Assembly (NCBI GenBank): GCA_012934845.2
Contig: WNNJ02003276.1
Span: forward strand, 120,949 to 184,948
DNA: 64,000 nucleotides
DNA from: Pomphorhynchus laevis
Lineage: Eukaryota; Acanthocephala; Palaeacanthocephala; Echinorhynchida; Pomphorhynchidae
Reading direction: 5' to 3'
This document shows positions 13,001 to 28,000 of this stretch, piece by piece. A program made the translations under genes and the position numbers. Position 1 is the stretch's first letter. Each line of letters starts with the position of its first letter. The notes beneath the pieces are model-generated. The model did no database searches. It had not been told where the DNA came from and saw only the letters and a list, made by a program, of their open reading frames with translations.

Positions 13001-16000
13001 ATTCTGGCAATTTACATAATTTATGGTATAAAAAATTAATAAATAAATTAATACCATATTTATGGTATTATGCATTTTCGTAATTTATTATATGGTATAT
13101 ATGTTAATATGTTAATATTTTATATTTGATAAAGTTTAGAATAAACTTAAATAAATTTTATATATTTCGAGTTATTGATATATTTTCTATTTAGTATATT
13201 TTCATATATTTTTTGTATCTCTTCGTGGCTAAAAATCTACTAAGTTGGCACATTATCAGTTTTTAGCATTATGTATTGACAAAAACAATTATCTTTGATA
13301 TAGATCTGGATAATATATTATATACTCATTTTTATATATAAATTTAAATAAAAATCAAATTTATAAAAATTAAATTTAAATTGAATTTAAATTTTAATTT
13401 TTATATATTTAAATTTGTTTATACTTTTATTCATTTTGAAAAAAAAAGAATTTAATTTAAAAAAATTTAGTGAGAAAATACAGAGTATGTAATTTAATCG
13501 CACACAACTTTTTGGATCTTCTCAAAAATCCCCCTAGAAATAACCTTGTCAAAACCCCCCAAAAATATTTTAAATTTAATTTTTATGCCTTCACCACATA
13601 ATTATTTGATTGTTTACCTTAGTAAACAAGTTTACCTTAGTATTGTTTACCTTAATTTTTTGTAAAATTTTATAACTGTCGGTCTGGATATACTTAAATC
13701 CTTTATTACTGTTTTGTTACTGGTCATTGGCATGGAGATCGAATGTATACGAACTTTGGCACTACTTTTCAAAATTAAAATATTAATAAGGCGCAAAATG
13801 TCAAAAAACGCACTTGATAAGTTTTAAAATAATAATTAAAATAATAATTTTGTCATTAATCCTTCAATAAATCATTTAAAATCGTAAAATAAAATCTATT
13901 TTCTTATCGATTTTAATCAATAAAAGTCTGCTACATAAAGTACAAAGTCTCTCTCGCTAATTTTTAGTTGGACACAGTACGTATACGAAAACTTATTGTC
14001 TGATATCAATGATAAGCGATTGAGACTCAACATGAATCGTCAAGTGATATCGTTAGCAATAGGAACTGATGCCATGATGCGATGGTGTTTATGTGAACTT
14101 GAAGAAAATGCATTTGAATTAATAGTAATGAGTCTTAATCACTTTAAGTCTTATAGTAACAAAGATGATAAGGATGCACGATTAGCTAAGCGAAAAATAT
14201 GTGAGTTGAAATTTTCTTGGACCAAAATTTTTGAATTCCTTTGCAAATTATTTCGTTCCTTTAATAAAAACATTAAAACCCTTTTTTTTATATAAAGTAA
14301 TTAAAATAATTTAATTATTTTTATTTATTTAAAGTATTTTGTTTAAATATTTTACAAACTTTAAGAACTACTGTAGAATAATCGAAATTAATACTGGTAT
14401 AAAACACTATTTCAGTATTCTACAAAAGAATTTTTAGAACAGACAAAAGGAATAAATTTTCAAAATATAAATACATACGATTTTAGTACTCTTTATACAA
14501 ATCTAGATTTAGTAGATATTAAAGAAGCGTTAGTAAAATTAATTAATCTTATATTCGGTAAAAGATATACATATATATGTTATAATAATTATAACGACTA
14601 TCTAACAAAAATTTAACCATCAAATAAATATAAATATATGAATAAAATTGAATTAATAGAATCCTTAAATATTTTGATAAATCAAAATTATTTAAAAGTA
14701 GGGACATCTATATTTAGACAAGTAAAAGGTGTTCCAATGGGAGGTAATAGTAGCCCAATTATAGCTGACTTGTTTTTAAGCTTTATAGAATATGAATTTA
14801 TTCATAACTGTGTAAAAACTAAATCTAAACTATATAAATATATGAAATGTGTACTCTTTATACAAATACTAGTACTCTTTATACAAATCTAGATTTAGTA
14901 GATATTAAAGAAGCGTTAGTAAAATTAATTAATCTTATATTCGGAAAAAGATATACATATATAGGTTATAATAATTATAACGCTTATCTAACAAAAATTA
15001 AACCATAAAGTAAATATAAATATACGGATAAAATTGAATTAATAGAATCCTTAAATATTCTGATAAATCAAAATTATTTAGAAGTAAGAAAATCCATATT
15101 AGCACATAAAGGTGTTCTACTGAGAGGTTATAATAGACCGATTGCAACTGACTTATTTTTGAGCTTTATAGAATATGAATTTGTTCATAACTGCATAAAC
15201 ACTAACAAAAATTAAACCATCACTTAACAACATTAAGGATCCTTTTATGATAATATTAAATTTAGATTGTTGAAAAATATGATATCGTTATCTAAATTAT
15301 ATTTTTAAATTAGATTTTCAGGATATTTTCAATTCGAACTATGTAATTACGGCGTACCATATGCTAATATTCTGAATATCAATCAGTTTAAAATTATTAG
15401 ATAGGGCAAGTAAAATAGCTCTCAAATTATTTTTTTGTTCATTTAATTATTGGAACCAAACAAAACGAATAAGTTTGGATTATCACGAAACAACTGTTCA
15501 ATGTTATGGATGACAACAAACCCATGCAATGTGTCCTTCTCATTCCGATCATGCCGGACCAATTCCAGCTCTGTGATTAGCCATACTTGATAATGTTGAT
15601 AGTTACAAACATGTGCCCTCATACATGACGTAACTATATACTTCCTAATTCACATTCTTCTAAGCTTTCTCAAAGAAAGCGTGTTATCAAGGAGTACAGT
15701 GTTTTGGAGAATATTAACAGCTTGAATTCCACTAGTTATTCTGGAAGATCAAGATTCCACTAGTTATCCTGTAAGGTCACTAATACGTCATGATGAAGTT
15801 AATAGGTCTAGATGCGTCATCTTTGCGGGAGTACCAGAGTCAAATAAAACCAAACCTAAAAGCGTGTAGATGATATATCCTAATTCAGGTGTATTATTTC
15901 CAAGCTATTTGATGTTTCTTATAATGAGCTGTTGTTTAGTTTGTCCGTGAACAGCCTTTTTCACTTGCGCTTTTATATAAAATTTTCGGAAGTACTCAAA

Positions 16001-19000
16001 TGGATGATGTAAAACATCGGCTAGTAAGGCGCCTCTGGCAGAAGGTCAACTAAGTAGCTCTTTTGCAATATGCCGACTCCCTCAATCTTAGCGTCTACGG
16101 TCTAGATGTGGAAGATTGTTGGAAAGCAATAAGTTACAAACTAGTACATATTTCAGATAAATTTGACTCTCTTACGGATGTTGACAAGACCAAAAACGAA
16201 ACACCAGTGTGGTAGGATTTAGCATTGAGAAAAATTTTAAAGGCCGTAACTATATGGTCAAAAAGTCTAAGAGATAAATCTCTTATACCACAATACAAGT
16301 TCTTACGTACTGATTTCAGGAGGTTTAGAATATCAAAACGGCGGAATTATGCGATGACTTTAGCGAATTCGGCTACTAGACATCCTAAAAGGATTTAGTC
16401 ATTTGCGAGGGGAATAATAAAGTTTCTCATTCAATTTCCGTATTATGTGTAGGTGACGATATTGTGCTGTCTCAAAAGGAAATTGCCGAGAGCTTTGCGG
16501 ATGCATTTCAATGATGTAAAATTTCATTCACTTTAAAAAAGAAACTCCTCTGTATGATTTAACTTCATTCTCTCTTATCTTGACTCCATTTTAGGTGAGT
16601 TTTGCACTATGTGGTTTTTTCCGTTTTCTGCTTCATGTCTCGATGGCATTAGTTTATAGCTCTTACGCCTTTTGAGTTATCAACTCAGTTACCCTATCGC
16701 AGCTCTGTTCCAACAGTCTTTAGATAGACAGGAAATATCGATGGATTGGAAGGAAGCGACTATAGTACCAATTTATAAGAAAGGTAACTTTTGAACCCTG
16801 TAAATATCTGCCGGTTAGTTTAACTAGTCATGTTAGTAAAATCATGGAGCGTATTATTAGCAAACACATTACATCTTATTTACAGAGTTCCAATCAGTTA
16901 TCTACTGTCTAACACGCTTCTGTAAAGGAATATCGTGTTTGACAAATTTGTTTGTGCTAAGGAATCGTGGGTAGATTTACCATCTTAAAGAGCTACGGTC
17001 GACGTTCTGTTCTTTGACTTCAGTCGGGCCTTTGAACGAGTTCCGGATGTTCTTTTTGAAGCATTACGTAATTGCAGGATTGATAGCTATCTTGTTGGCT
17101 AGATAGGAAATTTCACTTTTTCATGTTCGTGTAGATATTTTATCTTGCTGTATTTCTCAACATTTCTTCGATCTTATTCAACCGCTAATTGACGAGTAGC
17201 AGCTCGATCTTGATTCTCTCTCAATCGTACTTGTTTCAAGGCTTAGACATTTAATTCGTTGACTCGTAAATCGAAATAATTTACGGTACTCGCTTAAAGT
17301 TTATATTTACGTCTTTTGGCTGTCGATTAACACCGTTTGGATAACTAATATATGTGTCAGGCCACATATTTAATACGGTATTGATGTATTTTTTTATGAC
17401 CAAAGGTGAAATCGAGGATTTTTCGGCGAGGTATTAAATTGTCTAAAAATGATATCAACAAAATTATACGGACAGGCTGTCAATTTTTGATATGCAGAGT
17501 ATCCGCGCTAGACTGTTTTCATTAGATATGATAGCAAAGTGGCATATGGTTAGAATCCAAGATGATACCCCTCCAAATACATTACCTCAAATGGCAGGTG
17601 TGCCTTAAGGGTCCGTTACTTTTCAACTTTTTCATAAACACTATCATGATGACATTAAGTTGTGGAAGCCTTGCTTACGCAGACGATGCGCAAGCAAGGC
17701 TTCCACAACTTAATGTCATCATGATAGACGGTTCGAACCCTGTAAATATCTGCAGGTTTTAACTAGTCATGTTAGTAAAATCATGGAGCGTATTATTAGC
17801 AAACACATTACATCTTATTTACAGAGTTCCAATCAGTTATCTACGATTCAACACGGCTTCTATAAAGGAATATCGTGTTTGACAAATTTGTTTGTGCTAA
17901 GGAATCGTGGGTAGATTTACCATCTTAAAGAGCTACGGTCGACTTGCTGTACTTTAACTCCAGTCATGAGTTCGAACTTGTTCCGCATGTTCTCTTTTGG
18001 TAGCATTACATAATTGCGGGATTGATAGCTACCGTGTTGGGTGGATAGCTATCTTATTGGCTGGATAGAAAAATTTCTCAGTAAGTGAAACTTTCGTGTT
18101 AGTGTAGGAGGTAGTTTATCATCATCTCGTAGCATAAGTTCAGGTGTGCCTCAAGGGTCTGTTTTGTGTCCGTTACTTTTCAACGTTTTCATAAGCATTC
18201 TCATGATGACATTAATTTATGGATGCCCTGCTTACATATATGATGTTAAGATTTACAACAAGATTTAGTCTTTAAAATATTACTATTACCTGCAAGATAA
18301 TACTAATAAAATATTGTCTTAGAGTCGCGATACTGGTCTATTATTAAATGTTAAAAACTGCTAACATTTACGTTTAATTAATTCGACCCTGCTTTCGGAA
18401 TATATGTTGGGATTAAATACTATAGAAAGCGTAAATGCGGTTAATGACATGTGAATTGTATGGTACCGTAGTCTCGAGACAAGGTAGATACAAATATACG
18501 TATTTACAAAGCTCGAAAAGCGCTATTTCTAATTAAGAACTGTTCTGTTAAGTCATCGCCGAATTCATTAAAATTTTTATTTGACGCATTAGCCAGGCCA
18601 CATATTGAATACGGTATTCAGGCATCGTTTCCTATGACCAAATGTGAAATCGAGGATTTTGAGAGGATTCTTCGGCGAGGTAGTAAATTCAGTGTTAAAT
18701 TATATCGACAAAATTATAGGGACAGGCTGTAAAGTCTTGATGTGCAGAGTATCTGCGCTAGACTGTTTTTGTTAGATATGACATCAATGTGACATATGGT
18801 TAGAAACCATAATGGTTACCCCTCCAAGTTCATTACGTCAAATGACAGACAATCTTACAGGGTTCATTCAATGGCACTAAAACATAAACCCATGGTCATT
18901 ACTCTAGGCTAGCCAGACCATCACACAGATCAGCTAAATAACAAAACAGCTTTTTTGGATGATGCTTCACCATTACACTCTAACATAAGTTTCTAAGAAT

Positions 19001-22000
19001 TAGCAACTTTAATTCTAATAATTTTTATCCAATAAGTGAACACATTTATCCAGGTAGCCTCATTCTTAATAAAACCAATATTAATGATAAAGAAGGTGTA
19101 TATCGAGCATTCATGAATACCATATAATATAAAATATAATACATTAAATAATGAAATTTTAAGAATTGCAACAATATGTAATGATATTGGCTTTCTTCAA
19201 AATCATTTAAATAATTTAATAGATACATATTTTAAACTAGGTTACTATAAAAATAACATCAAGCAGAAAATAGTAAAATATATAAATCAACACAATAATA
19301 TAAAGAGTAAATTTAAAATCATTAGCGGGAAATTTTTATTGATGATAAATTTTGATTGATGACTTATTAATAATAAATAATATACTTTGTATTAGAATAA
19401 GCGAGAGTTATATCTTCAAGAATATAACTAACTATAATATTATATAGCTAAATATAATCTTACTTAATGATGTGGGTTTGCAATGATAAAATATATGGTT
19501 GCTCAGAGGAAAATAAAAATAGCAAAATCCAGATAAAATATGAAATATTTTTATGTAAAATATACCGACATTGATGATATTATGTGTTTCTAATACTAAT
19601 AATTTTTATCTTGAAAAATTTAATGTATCATTAAGTTAACATCAATTTGTTTACATAAATTTTACTTAATTTATCATTCTCTATAAGTATACTGTGATTG
19701 AACACGTTACTCTTTTTGATGGCAGCGGTTCCTTTTATTTTCGTAAAAACGAAAATGACGAAAACATCTTCGTTTTATATCATTTTTATCGTTTCTTAAC
19801 AATAAAAATGTTTACATCATAAATATATATTTTATATATATTTATATATTTTAATTTTCCAGTTTAATTTTTCTAATTTGTCATCAAAAATAGTCCGATT
19901 ATCTTAAAAGTCTACAATCTCTAGAAATATTGTGAGATTTATTAATAATATAATAAATATTATAAATTATATTAGCATATATTTATATGTTAATATAAAT
20001 AACATATATTTATATGTTAAAATTTATATTTTAATATATTTATATTACAAACATATAATATCATATAAAATAATATTCGATAAATATTAAGAAAATATTT
20101 TAAAGTTTAAACCAAAAAAATTATAAAATTTATTTTGGTTATTTTTATGTTAATCAAGTTTCACGATTATATATCGGGGAAGTACCGAGATTTCAAACAT
20201 GAAATTTTAAATATACTGAAATTTTAAATTAATTATTGATTGATATGATAATAATTATATTATTGTGATTATCATAATAATCGTATTACTATGTTTGATT
20301 ACATATTTTAAGATAATCGATCATGACAATAATAAAAATATATGAATGGACTTAATATTAAATATTATAGCATAATTGAAATATACAAATTTATAAATTA
20401 AAATCTTGTTTTTTAAAACTTCTATTTAATGCTAAAATAGTTAAATATAATTTACTACTTTTACTATTATTATGGAAAATTTCCTTGTTTTTCCTTATAA
20501 GATGCATTTCATTGAAATGCATTTCATAGAACCATTTGCTTATGCATTTACTTATGTGTTGCCCGTCATCTGATCCGACTTTTCGATCTACAACTTCAAA
20601 CAACTCGACTTCTGTAAATGTCGTTTCGTCATAAAGGTACTCGGCTTGTCACTAATAATTCACTCGAATTCACTTAATGTGATAACGTTTGTCAATCCTC
20701 TATTAATTGACTATCAACAACGTATGTGCTTATCCTAATAACCGACTTCCAGCTGCACTTTCAAGAGTACGCAAAAAATATCAATGCCGTCGATCATGAT
20801 ATCACTACAGCAGTCACTCGCTTACAACCTCTTTAGTAGCAACCTCAAGCCGTTAAAATACATATCATCATTCGCGCTTCCTTTCACGGGTATCACGACA
20901 AGCTGTGCACTACCCATATTCCATGGCAAGAACGTTCAATATTCTGTCGCTGCAAATTCTGTCACCTACCATGTCCACCTATCCCGCATGCAGTCTGATG
21001 TTATCAAACAGTGAAAATAGCAACTAGTCTTCAAGTCAAAAATAAGGAGCCTACAAGTATAACTTAACCTGCAATTCGCGATTAATATTTGAAAAATATT
21101 GTTTTTAATGTAATTACTGTATATTTTGCTCTTAGCCCTAAGGCTTCTGTGGGGATTAATAAATAACTCTCAAATTATTATAAATTATTCTATAAGTTAA
21201 GATAAGATTTGAATATTATGAAAATAATATTACATAACGTAATATTACATAATAAATTACAGATTATTATAAAATACGCTGACTAAGTTAACTTACTTAA
21301 AATAATTGTATAATAAATATAATTAAATTTTTATATATTTTTTGTATTAAATAATTGATTATTATTACTTATTAATAAATGTTGTTGGATAAATTATAAT
21401 TTTATCTTGTAGGCATTATTTGTGAATGGGAAGATTTAACTTTTGAGAAAGGCATTGCGTCAATGACTAATGTAGCTATTACTTTCTTTCAGAAGCTAAA
21501 TCATACTCTTAATTCCATCAAATTACTGTCTGATATATTCGATGAAAACATGCATGTAAGTTTATCCTCAGACGTTCAATCAGGTGACATAATTCGATGT
21601 TATTACTGAATAAAATATTGAATAATAGATAAATTATCAAATTATAAGTAATTAAATGTTTAAATTGCAAATAAGTTTTTTATTAAATTCTAAAATTATA
21701 TCACATTAATTTATTGGTAAATTACTTTTTTATTTACAAATAAAATAATCATAAATATAATCAATCATTAGTAATCATAATGGTAATTGCATAATTACAT
21801 TATGCAATTACTTACTGACATTTAGATAACATTTACTCATCTAATATTACTATTGAGTCAATTAATTTTATCAACGAAAAATTCGTTGTAATAATTATAA
21901 TGGTTATAATGCATTTCTGTTTCAATTAATATTGAATTTAAACCAATCACTTAGTTGAGTAATATTATTATTAATATTAATTATTATGATTAATATTGAA

Positions 22001-25000
22001 TTAAAATCAATCACTTAGTTGAGTAATATTATAATCATTATTAATTATTATAATTAATATTAATTATTTAAAAAATTAAATAAATTACAAAATGTATAAA
22101 CAATAACATGTTTTATTGTTTATAATAATGGAAACATATATAACATTTTATATTTTGTATCATTTCAAATAAGTAAAAACACGTATATTACATATTATAT
22201 TAATTAATAAGTGTATTACATAATATTCGATTGTATAAGAAATGCCGTATTTCGTAAGAAATCCTGGACCGTTGTTTACTCAGCACATCCGTGCACTAAC
22301 ATTATACATGTCGTATCCATTAAGGATCCAACGAGTGCAGCGACAATTTTAAGCAACTAACTCTGCCTAGTGTTTAAGGATGGTCCGCACAGCAATTCGA
22401 TTTGGTAAAGAGCGCAAGTTTCAGTAAATTAAGCAAAGTGTCGGAAACGCCTTTATTCTCAATGTCACACAGTCAACCGAAACGACCAGTGGGTACTTCA
22501 TTCTACTGATGAGTGTTGCCGAGTACTCATTGGTCGTCTAGAAGTGACATGGTGACAGAAAGTCGTGAATCAAAGTCCAGTCTAAGAAGCAACACCATTT
22601 TGTATAAATGCCGTATTTCGAAAGAAATCCTGGACCGTTGTCTACTCAGCACATCCGTGCACTACTATTATACATGCCGTATCCATTAAGGATCCAACGA
22701 GTGCAGCGACAATTCAGCAACAACCTCTGCCTAGTGTTTAAGGATGGTCCGCACAGCAATTCGATCTGGTAAAGAGCGTAAGCCTCAGACAATTAAGCAA
22801 AGTGTCGGAAACGCCTTTATTCACAATGTCACACAGGCAACCGAAACGACCAGTGAGTACTTCATTCTACTGATGAGTGTTGCCGGGTACTCCATCATTT
22901 CGATGCTAAAGTGATCGTCTGGAAGTGAAATGGTGACTGAAAGTCGTGAATCAAAGTCCAGTCTAACAAGCAACACCATTTTGTATAAATGCCGTATTTC
23001 GAAAGAAATCCTGGATCGTTGTCTACTCAGCACATCCGTGCACTACTATTATACATGCCGTATCCATTAAGGATCCAACGAGTGCAGCGACAATTCAGCA
23101 ACAACCTCTGCATAGTGTTTAAGGATTGTTATATATAATTAGTTGATTTGTTCAATATACGCTAATTACTAATTACAATACTGTATCCAGTATATATGGA
23201 TAATAGCAATCTGATTACGCTAAAACAAGATATATATTATATAATATATATTATATATTATATATTATTTTTTTAATTAGCATATATTAGCATGTTTTTA
23301 GTAATTGATAGTTCAAAACTAAATAAATAAACATATATATAAATACTTAAACGTTTTGTACATATTTTCATATATTATGTTTTGGTGTTTATGTTTTGTC
23401 AAATGGGTTTTATGATGTTACTATATTATGCTCTAACATATTATCAATCTAATTTAACAATAAAGATATTTTTAAAATCACAATTTGACATAGTTTGACT
23501 GTATAAGGTCATTTATTTAAAAATTAAATTTAGAAAAGCGTTCTCAAAGAATATATAGAAAGGAAAAAGTTCAATACTCATTGTGAATTTAATTCTCGTT
23601 CAAAAACTGAAGTAATGAAGAAAATGTTTTTTAATCAATATCGCGCACATGAATGTGTGTTTGCTGATGACTTTACTTGCTTGCAGAGAATAATAAAAGA
23701 TCAGGTTATATTCAATTTATGCTTCTCTTCTTATTTATTTAATAAAAACATTACCTAATAGTTATTTTTTGATGGATATAAGATAACAGGTCAGCTAACT
23801 GAGTCTGTGTATTTTATATTATTAATAAATTAAAAATAAAAATAAATAATAAATATCTAAGTCGAGTCATCTACGATGATAATTTGTTACGTTTTGTTAT
23901 TTATAAATAATAAGTAATTGTTATATTTATATTCATATCAAGTTAAAATTTAAAATTAAAATTTAAAATAAAAGTAATTTTTATGATTAGAGGATTAGAT
24001 GACCTCTAAGGATTAGAGGTCATCAGGATGAACTGCTATGTTTTCAAGTTTACATATTTGGCCCAGCTGCTATGTTCAGTTGAAAACTGAACATTGAAAA
24101 CTGTTTTCAACGTTGAAAACTGTTTTCAAGTTTACATATTTGGCCCAGCTGCTATGTTCAGTTGAAAACTGAACTGCTATGTTCAGTTGAAAACTGAACA
24201 TAGCAGCTGGGCCAAATACGTGCTAATGGCATATTTCCTCTGATGAAATTTGCTTATCTAGTATATTATTCTAATACAAAGTATATTATCCATCCATAAA
24301 AATTTGCCACTTAAGAGTTTAAATTTATTCTTTATATTATTGTGTTGATTTTTATATTTTACTATTTTCTGCTTGATGTTATTTTTATAGTAACCTAGTT
24401 TAAAATATGTATCTATTAAATTATTTAAATGATTTTGAAGAAAGCCAATATCATTACATATTGTTGTAATTCTTAAAATTTCATTATTTAATGTACTATA
24501 TTTTATATTATATGGTATGCATGAATGCTCATTCAAAAATATGTTTCTTGTAAATTTAAATATGTCATCTTTACGATATAAATTGAAAGTAGTTTTTGTT
24601 AATGTTAATTTAATGTTCATATCTAGATATACACCTTCTTTATCATCAATATTGGTTTTGTTAAGAATAAAGCTTTCTGGATAAATTTGTTCACTAATTA
24701 CACAAAAATTATTAGAATTAAATACACATATATCATCAATATATCGGAACATATTCCATTATATATCTTTATATAATTTAGATTTAGTTTTTACACAGTT
24801 ATGAACAAATTCATATTCTATAAAGCTTAAAAGCAAGTCAGCTATAATTGGGCTACTATTACTTCCCATTGGAACACCTTTTATTTGCCTAGATATAGAT
24901 GTTCCTATCTTTAAATAATTTTGATCTATCAAAATATTTGAGAAAAATAAACTCGGTTGGATTATTCTACCCAAACTACTGATCTTTCGTACTTTTTTTA

Positions 25001-28000
25001 ATAATTAACTTCATGTTATTAGGACACGAGTAATTCAGTAGTTAAATCAACTTTAAAACAAATAATATTTATATGTTTAAATTCACGTAGGGAATACTTG
25101 TGCTTAAATAATCACCAAGTACTATTGCCTAAATTTACGTATAAAAGTGCGTATTGAGTTCCCTTATGTTCACACGCTAAAAACTATTTATCTTTGAACC
25201 TTAAAAATAAATATTTGTTAAATTATATTCAGTAATTGAAAATATACAATTACATAATAAATAAATTTATTATGTAATTGTTTCGTATATTAAGAAATTT
25301 TCAATAGAGTATAATATCTGTATCAGCTAACTGAGTCTACGTATTTTATAAGGTGTATTTTATACTTTATTAAAAAATAAACAAAAATGATTGCTATGAA
25401 TTGTTTAATAAATAATTAACGATGTATACAAATAAGGAATATAGGTCATCAGGAGAACAGTATTTTTTAAAAAGGGAATCCATAATTATAACATTTCAAA
25501 AGATATCCAGATTTGAAACATGTTAAAAAATTGAAAATAATCATCAAAATAAGAAATATATGTTACTAAACGTAAATCCTCTTTGTGTTTTACTTCACGA
25601 AATGTAGATGTTGAACTTTTTCAACAACGATTGCTTCTATTTCTATTATTAACTGTACAATTTTAGTCTTGTTTCATCGAAAACAAATAAGCTTCATTGC
25701 AAGAAATATTTTACACTTTTGGATATGACAATTTTAAGAATATTATTAACTTCGTAAATTTCAATCATAACCAATTCTAACATTATAAAGTTTATTGATA
25801 TTTATCCATTAACTGTAATGGAAAAATTTTAAATTGTTGATAATGATACATTGTTGATAAATTATTATTGGAGCTGTATCAAAGAAGAGAGGAGATTATT
25901 TTTAATATTTCGCTAACTTCTGTTAGCATCTTCAAAAAATTATAATTGTAATTCAGGATCTTCAGAAAATTATAATTAAATAAGATTGTAATTTTCTGAA
26001 TATGCTAATAGAGGTTAGACAAATATCAAATAAAAATTTTTCTTCTTTCTTTGATTCAACATCAATAATTCTTAAAAAAATATGATTGTTTTTCTGAAGA
26101 GAGAGATATTAAATATCCAAATAGTCTATTAAAATATTAATATTAAATACGTAGACTCAGTTAGCTAATTTGATTTGTCGTGTATTACTAAAAACATCAA
26201 TGTCGAATGTCTCGATCAGTGTTAAATATAAATAGGATTTCAAAAATGTAAATAAATGTTATTGATTTTAATAGTTGATAATGATCCATTTATTGATAAA
26301 AATTAAGAAAGAATGAAAATTTTATTTGATATTTCACTAACCTCTGTTGGCATCTTCAGAAAATTACAATGCAATTTTGATAAACAACTCATTAGTGACT
26401 TGTATTTAATTATTATAATTAATATATTTATATATTGCATTTTTTAAAAATTGATATTTACTAATAAATTACAATATTAGATATTTCTAATATATCTAGC
26501 TAACCTGATCTGATTAAAGTATTCTGGATTAAAGTATTAATTTGTGATTTAAGATATAATATTGATTTAAGATATATAATTGATTTAAGTATATTAAAGT
26601 ATATAATATATAATGATATATAATATACAATACATAATGATATATAATATACATAATGATATTACAAATATCATTATTTTAATCTGATCATTTAAATTTG
26701 ATTAAGAGAGTGAATGTCACTACTTTATAGTTTAATCTTAACGTAATTTCATAGTGAATTAAGAATAATATAATTGATTAAGAGATAAATTATGTACTAA
26801 TTTAAGATTTGGTGACTTTTATTTAATTACAACAGCTTAGTAAATTGCTAACAGGTTAGCATTAATATGCTAGCTTGTTAACATCTTCAGAAAATTACAT
26901 CAATTTTCTTAGAAAATTCATTAATTTCGCATTATTTTTTCTGAAAAATAAATGTTATGTGATTTTTCATTTAACGCTATAAGTAACAGAATTATTAGAG
27001 TTGAATAACTCTAATAATTAGTATTTCCTAAAGAAATACGTCCTTAACACGTATTTGGCCCCGCTGCTATGTTGGGTAGAGAAATTAGGGGCCGAAACCT
27101 GATAGCATAGCAGTTCCTCCTGATGACCTCTAATTCTTATTCTGATACAACGTCTGTTATTTATTAGTCAATTCATAAAAATGACTTGAAATATTTAACT
27201 ATTTATTTTAACTTGATATAAATTATAAAAAATCTCACAACAATAAGAATTATTTTATTATTTAATTATTAAATTTTGATTTAACATTATTATATTCTGT
27301 CTATTTTATAATTATATTAAATACGTAGACTCAGTTAGCTGATCAGATATTATACTCTATTGAGTATAATCAATTGTTTTATAATCAATATATTTTTTAC
27401 TCAAAAATATAAAAACAATAAAAAATATAAAAATTATATTTCTAGAGTAATATTAGATGTGAAATAAAATTGCTGGGCAATCAAAATTTTTATTTTAGCA
27501 AAATCGAAAAAGGCTTATTCAAATATTCTAACACAAATGTGCTCATCATCAGGAATTGTATCAGTAGTTGTTGAACTTTGTGCACTTTTATACAATTTCA
27601 GGAACACAGCTACACACCAGTTATTTCAAAGAACAAAATAATGAAAAATATCTAAGTTCCAAGAAAAAATTAAAGAGATTATCAATCTCATCTCTCTCTT
27701 CTATTTTTAATAATCAACCACTCCCAATCTTCACACATCGAGTAAGATACCTAGAGTTTACTATTACGGTTAAATAGCCTCCAAAATCTAACTTGAATAG
27801 ATTCAAAAGTGTACTAAAGAGAGCTATATGTGCACTGAGACGTCCAAACGTTTGTCATTAATATGGAGTGTGCTCGGGTGTGCCTCTGATGTACTTGGGG
27901 AATCTCGATATTATTCTTCTTTTCTAGAGGACGTTTCCCTGAGCAAAGATTAAGGTTTATTAAGCTCTTCATCTTTGGATTGTCTACCATCATCTGTTTC

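Larger units (their letters stand above)
23792..27341. mobile_element. 3.55-kb region bounded by terminal inverted repeats
   Basis: The left end CAGCTAACTGAGTCTGTG at 23792 and the right end (reverse complement of CAGCTAACTGAGTCTACG, ending 27341) point inward. Subterminal sequences also match in inverted orientation: AGAGGTCATCAGGA with AACTGCTATG near 24015, and its complement near 27105. Inside lie a minus-strand Penelope-like RT and a nested copy of the same termini at 25324-26166. A further related end occurs at 43664. The superfamily is not known. Confidence 0.6.

Noticed and set aside
22490-22560. Hammerhead ribozyme in the 370-bp repeat
   Set aside because: CTGATGAG and CGAAAC are both present but cannot be joined with valid stems I, II and III in type I, II or III order. 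Kept only as a low-confidence observation.
22241-23127. 5S rRNA or spliced-leader gene cluster
   Set aside because: The unit length is suitable, but no 5S internal control region, no Sm site and no donor-flanked leader could be recognised.
27105-27135. CTGATGACCTC as a ribozyme core
   Set aside because: No GAAA follows a closing stem. The motif is the complement of the AGAGGTCATCAGGA transposon block.
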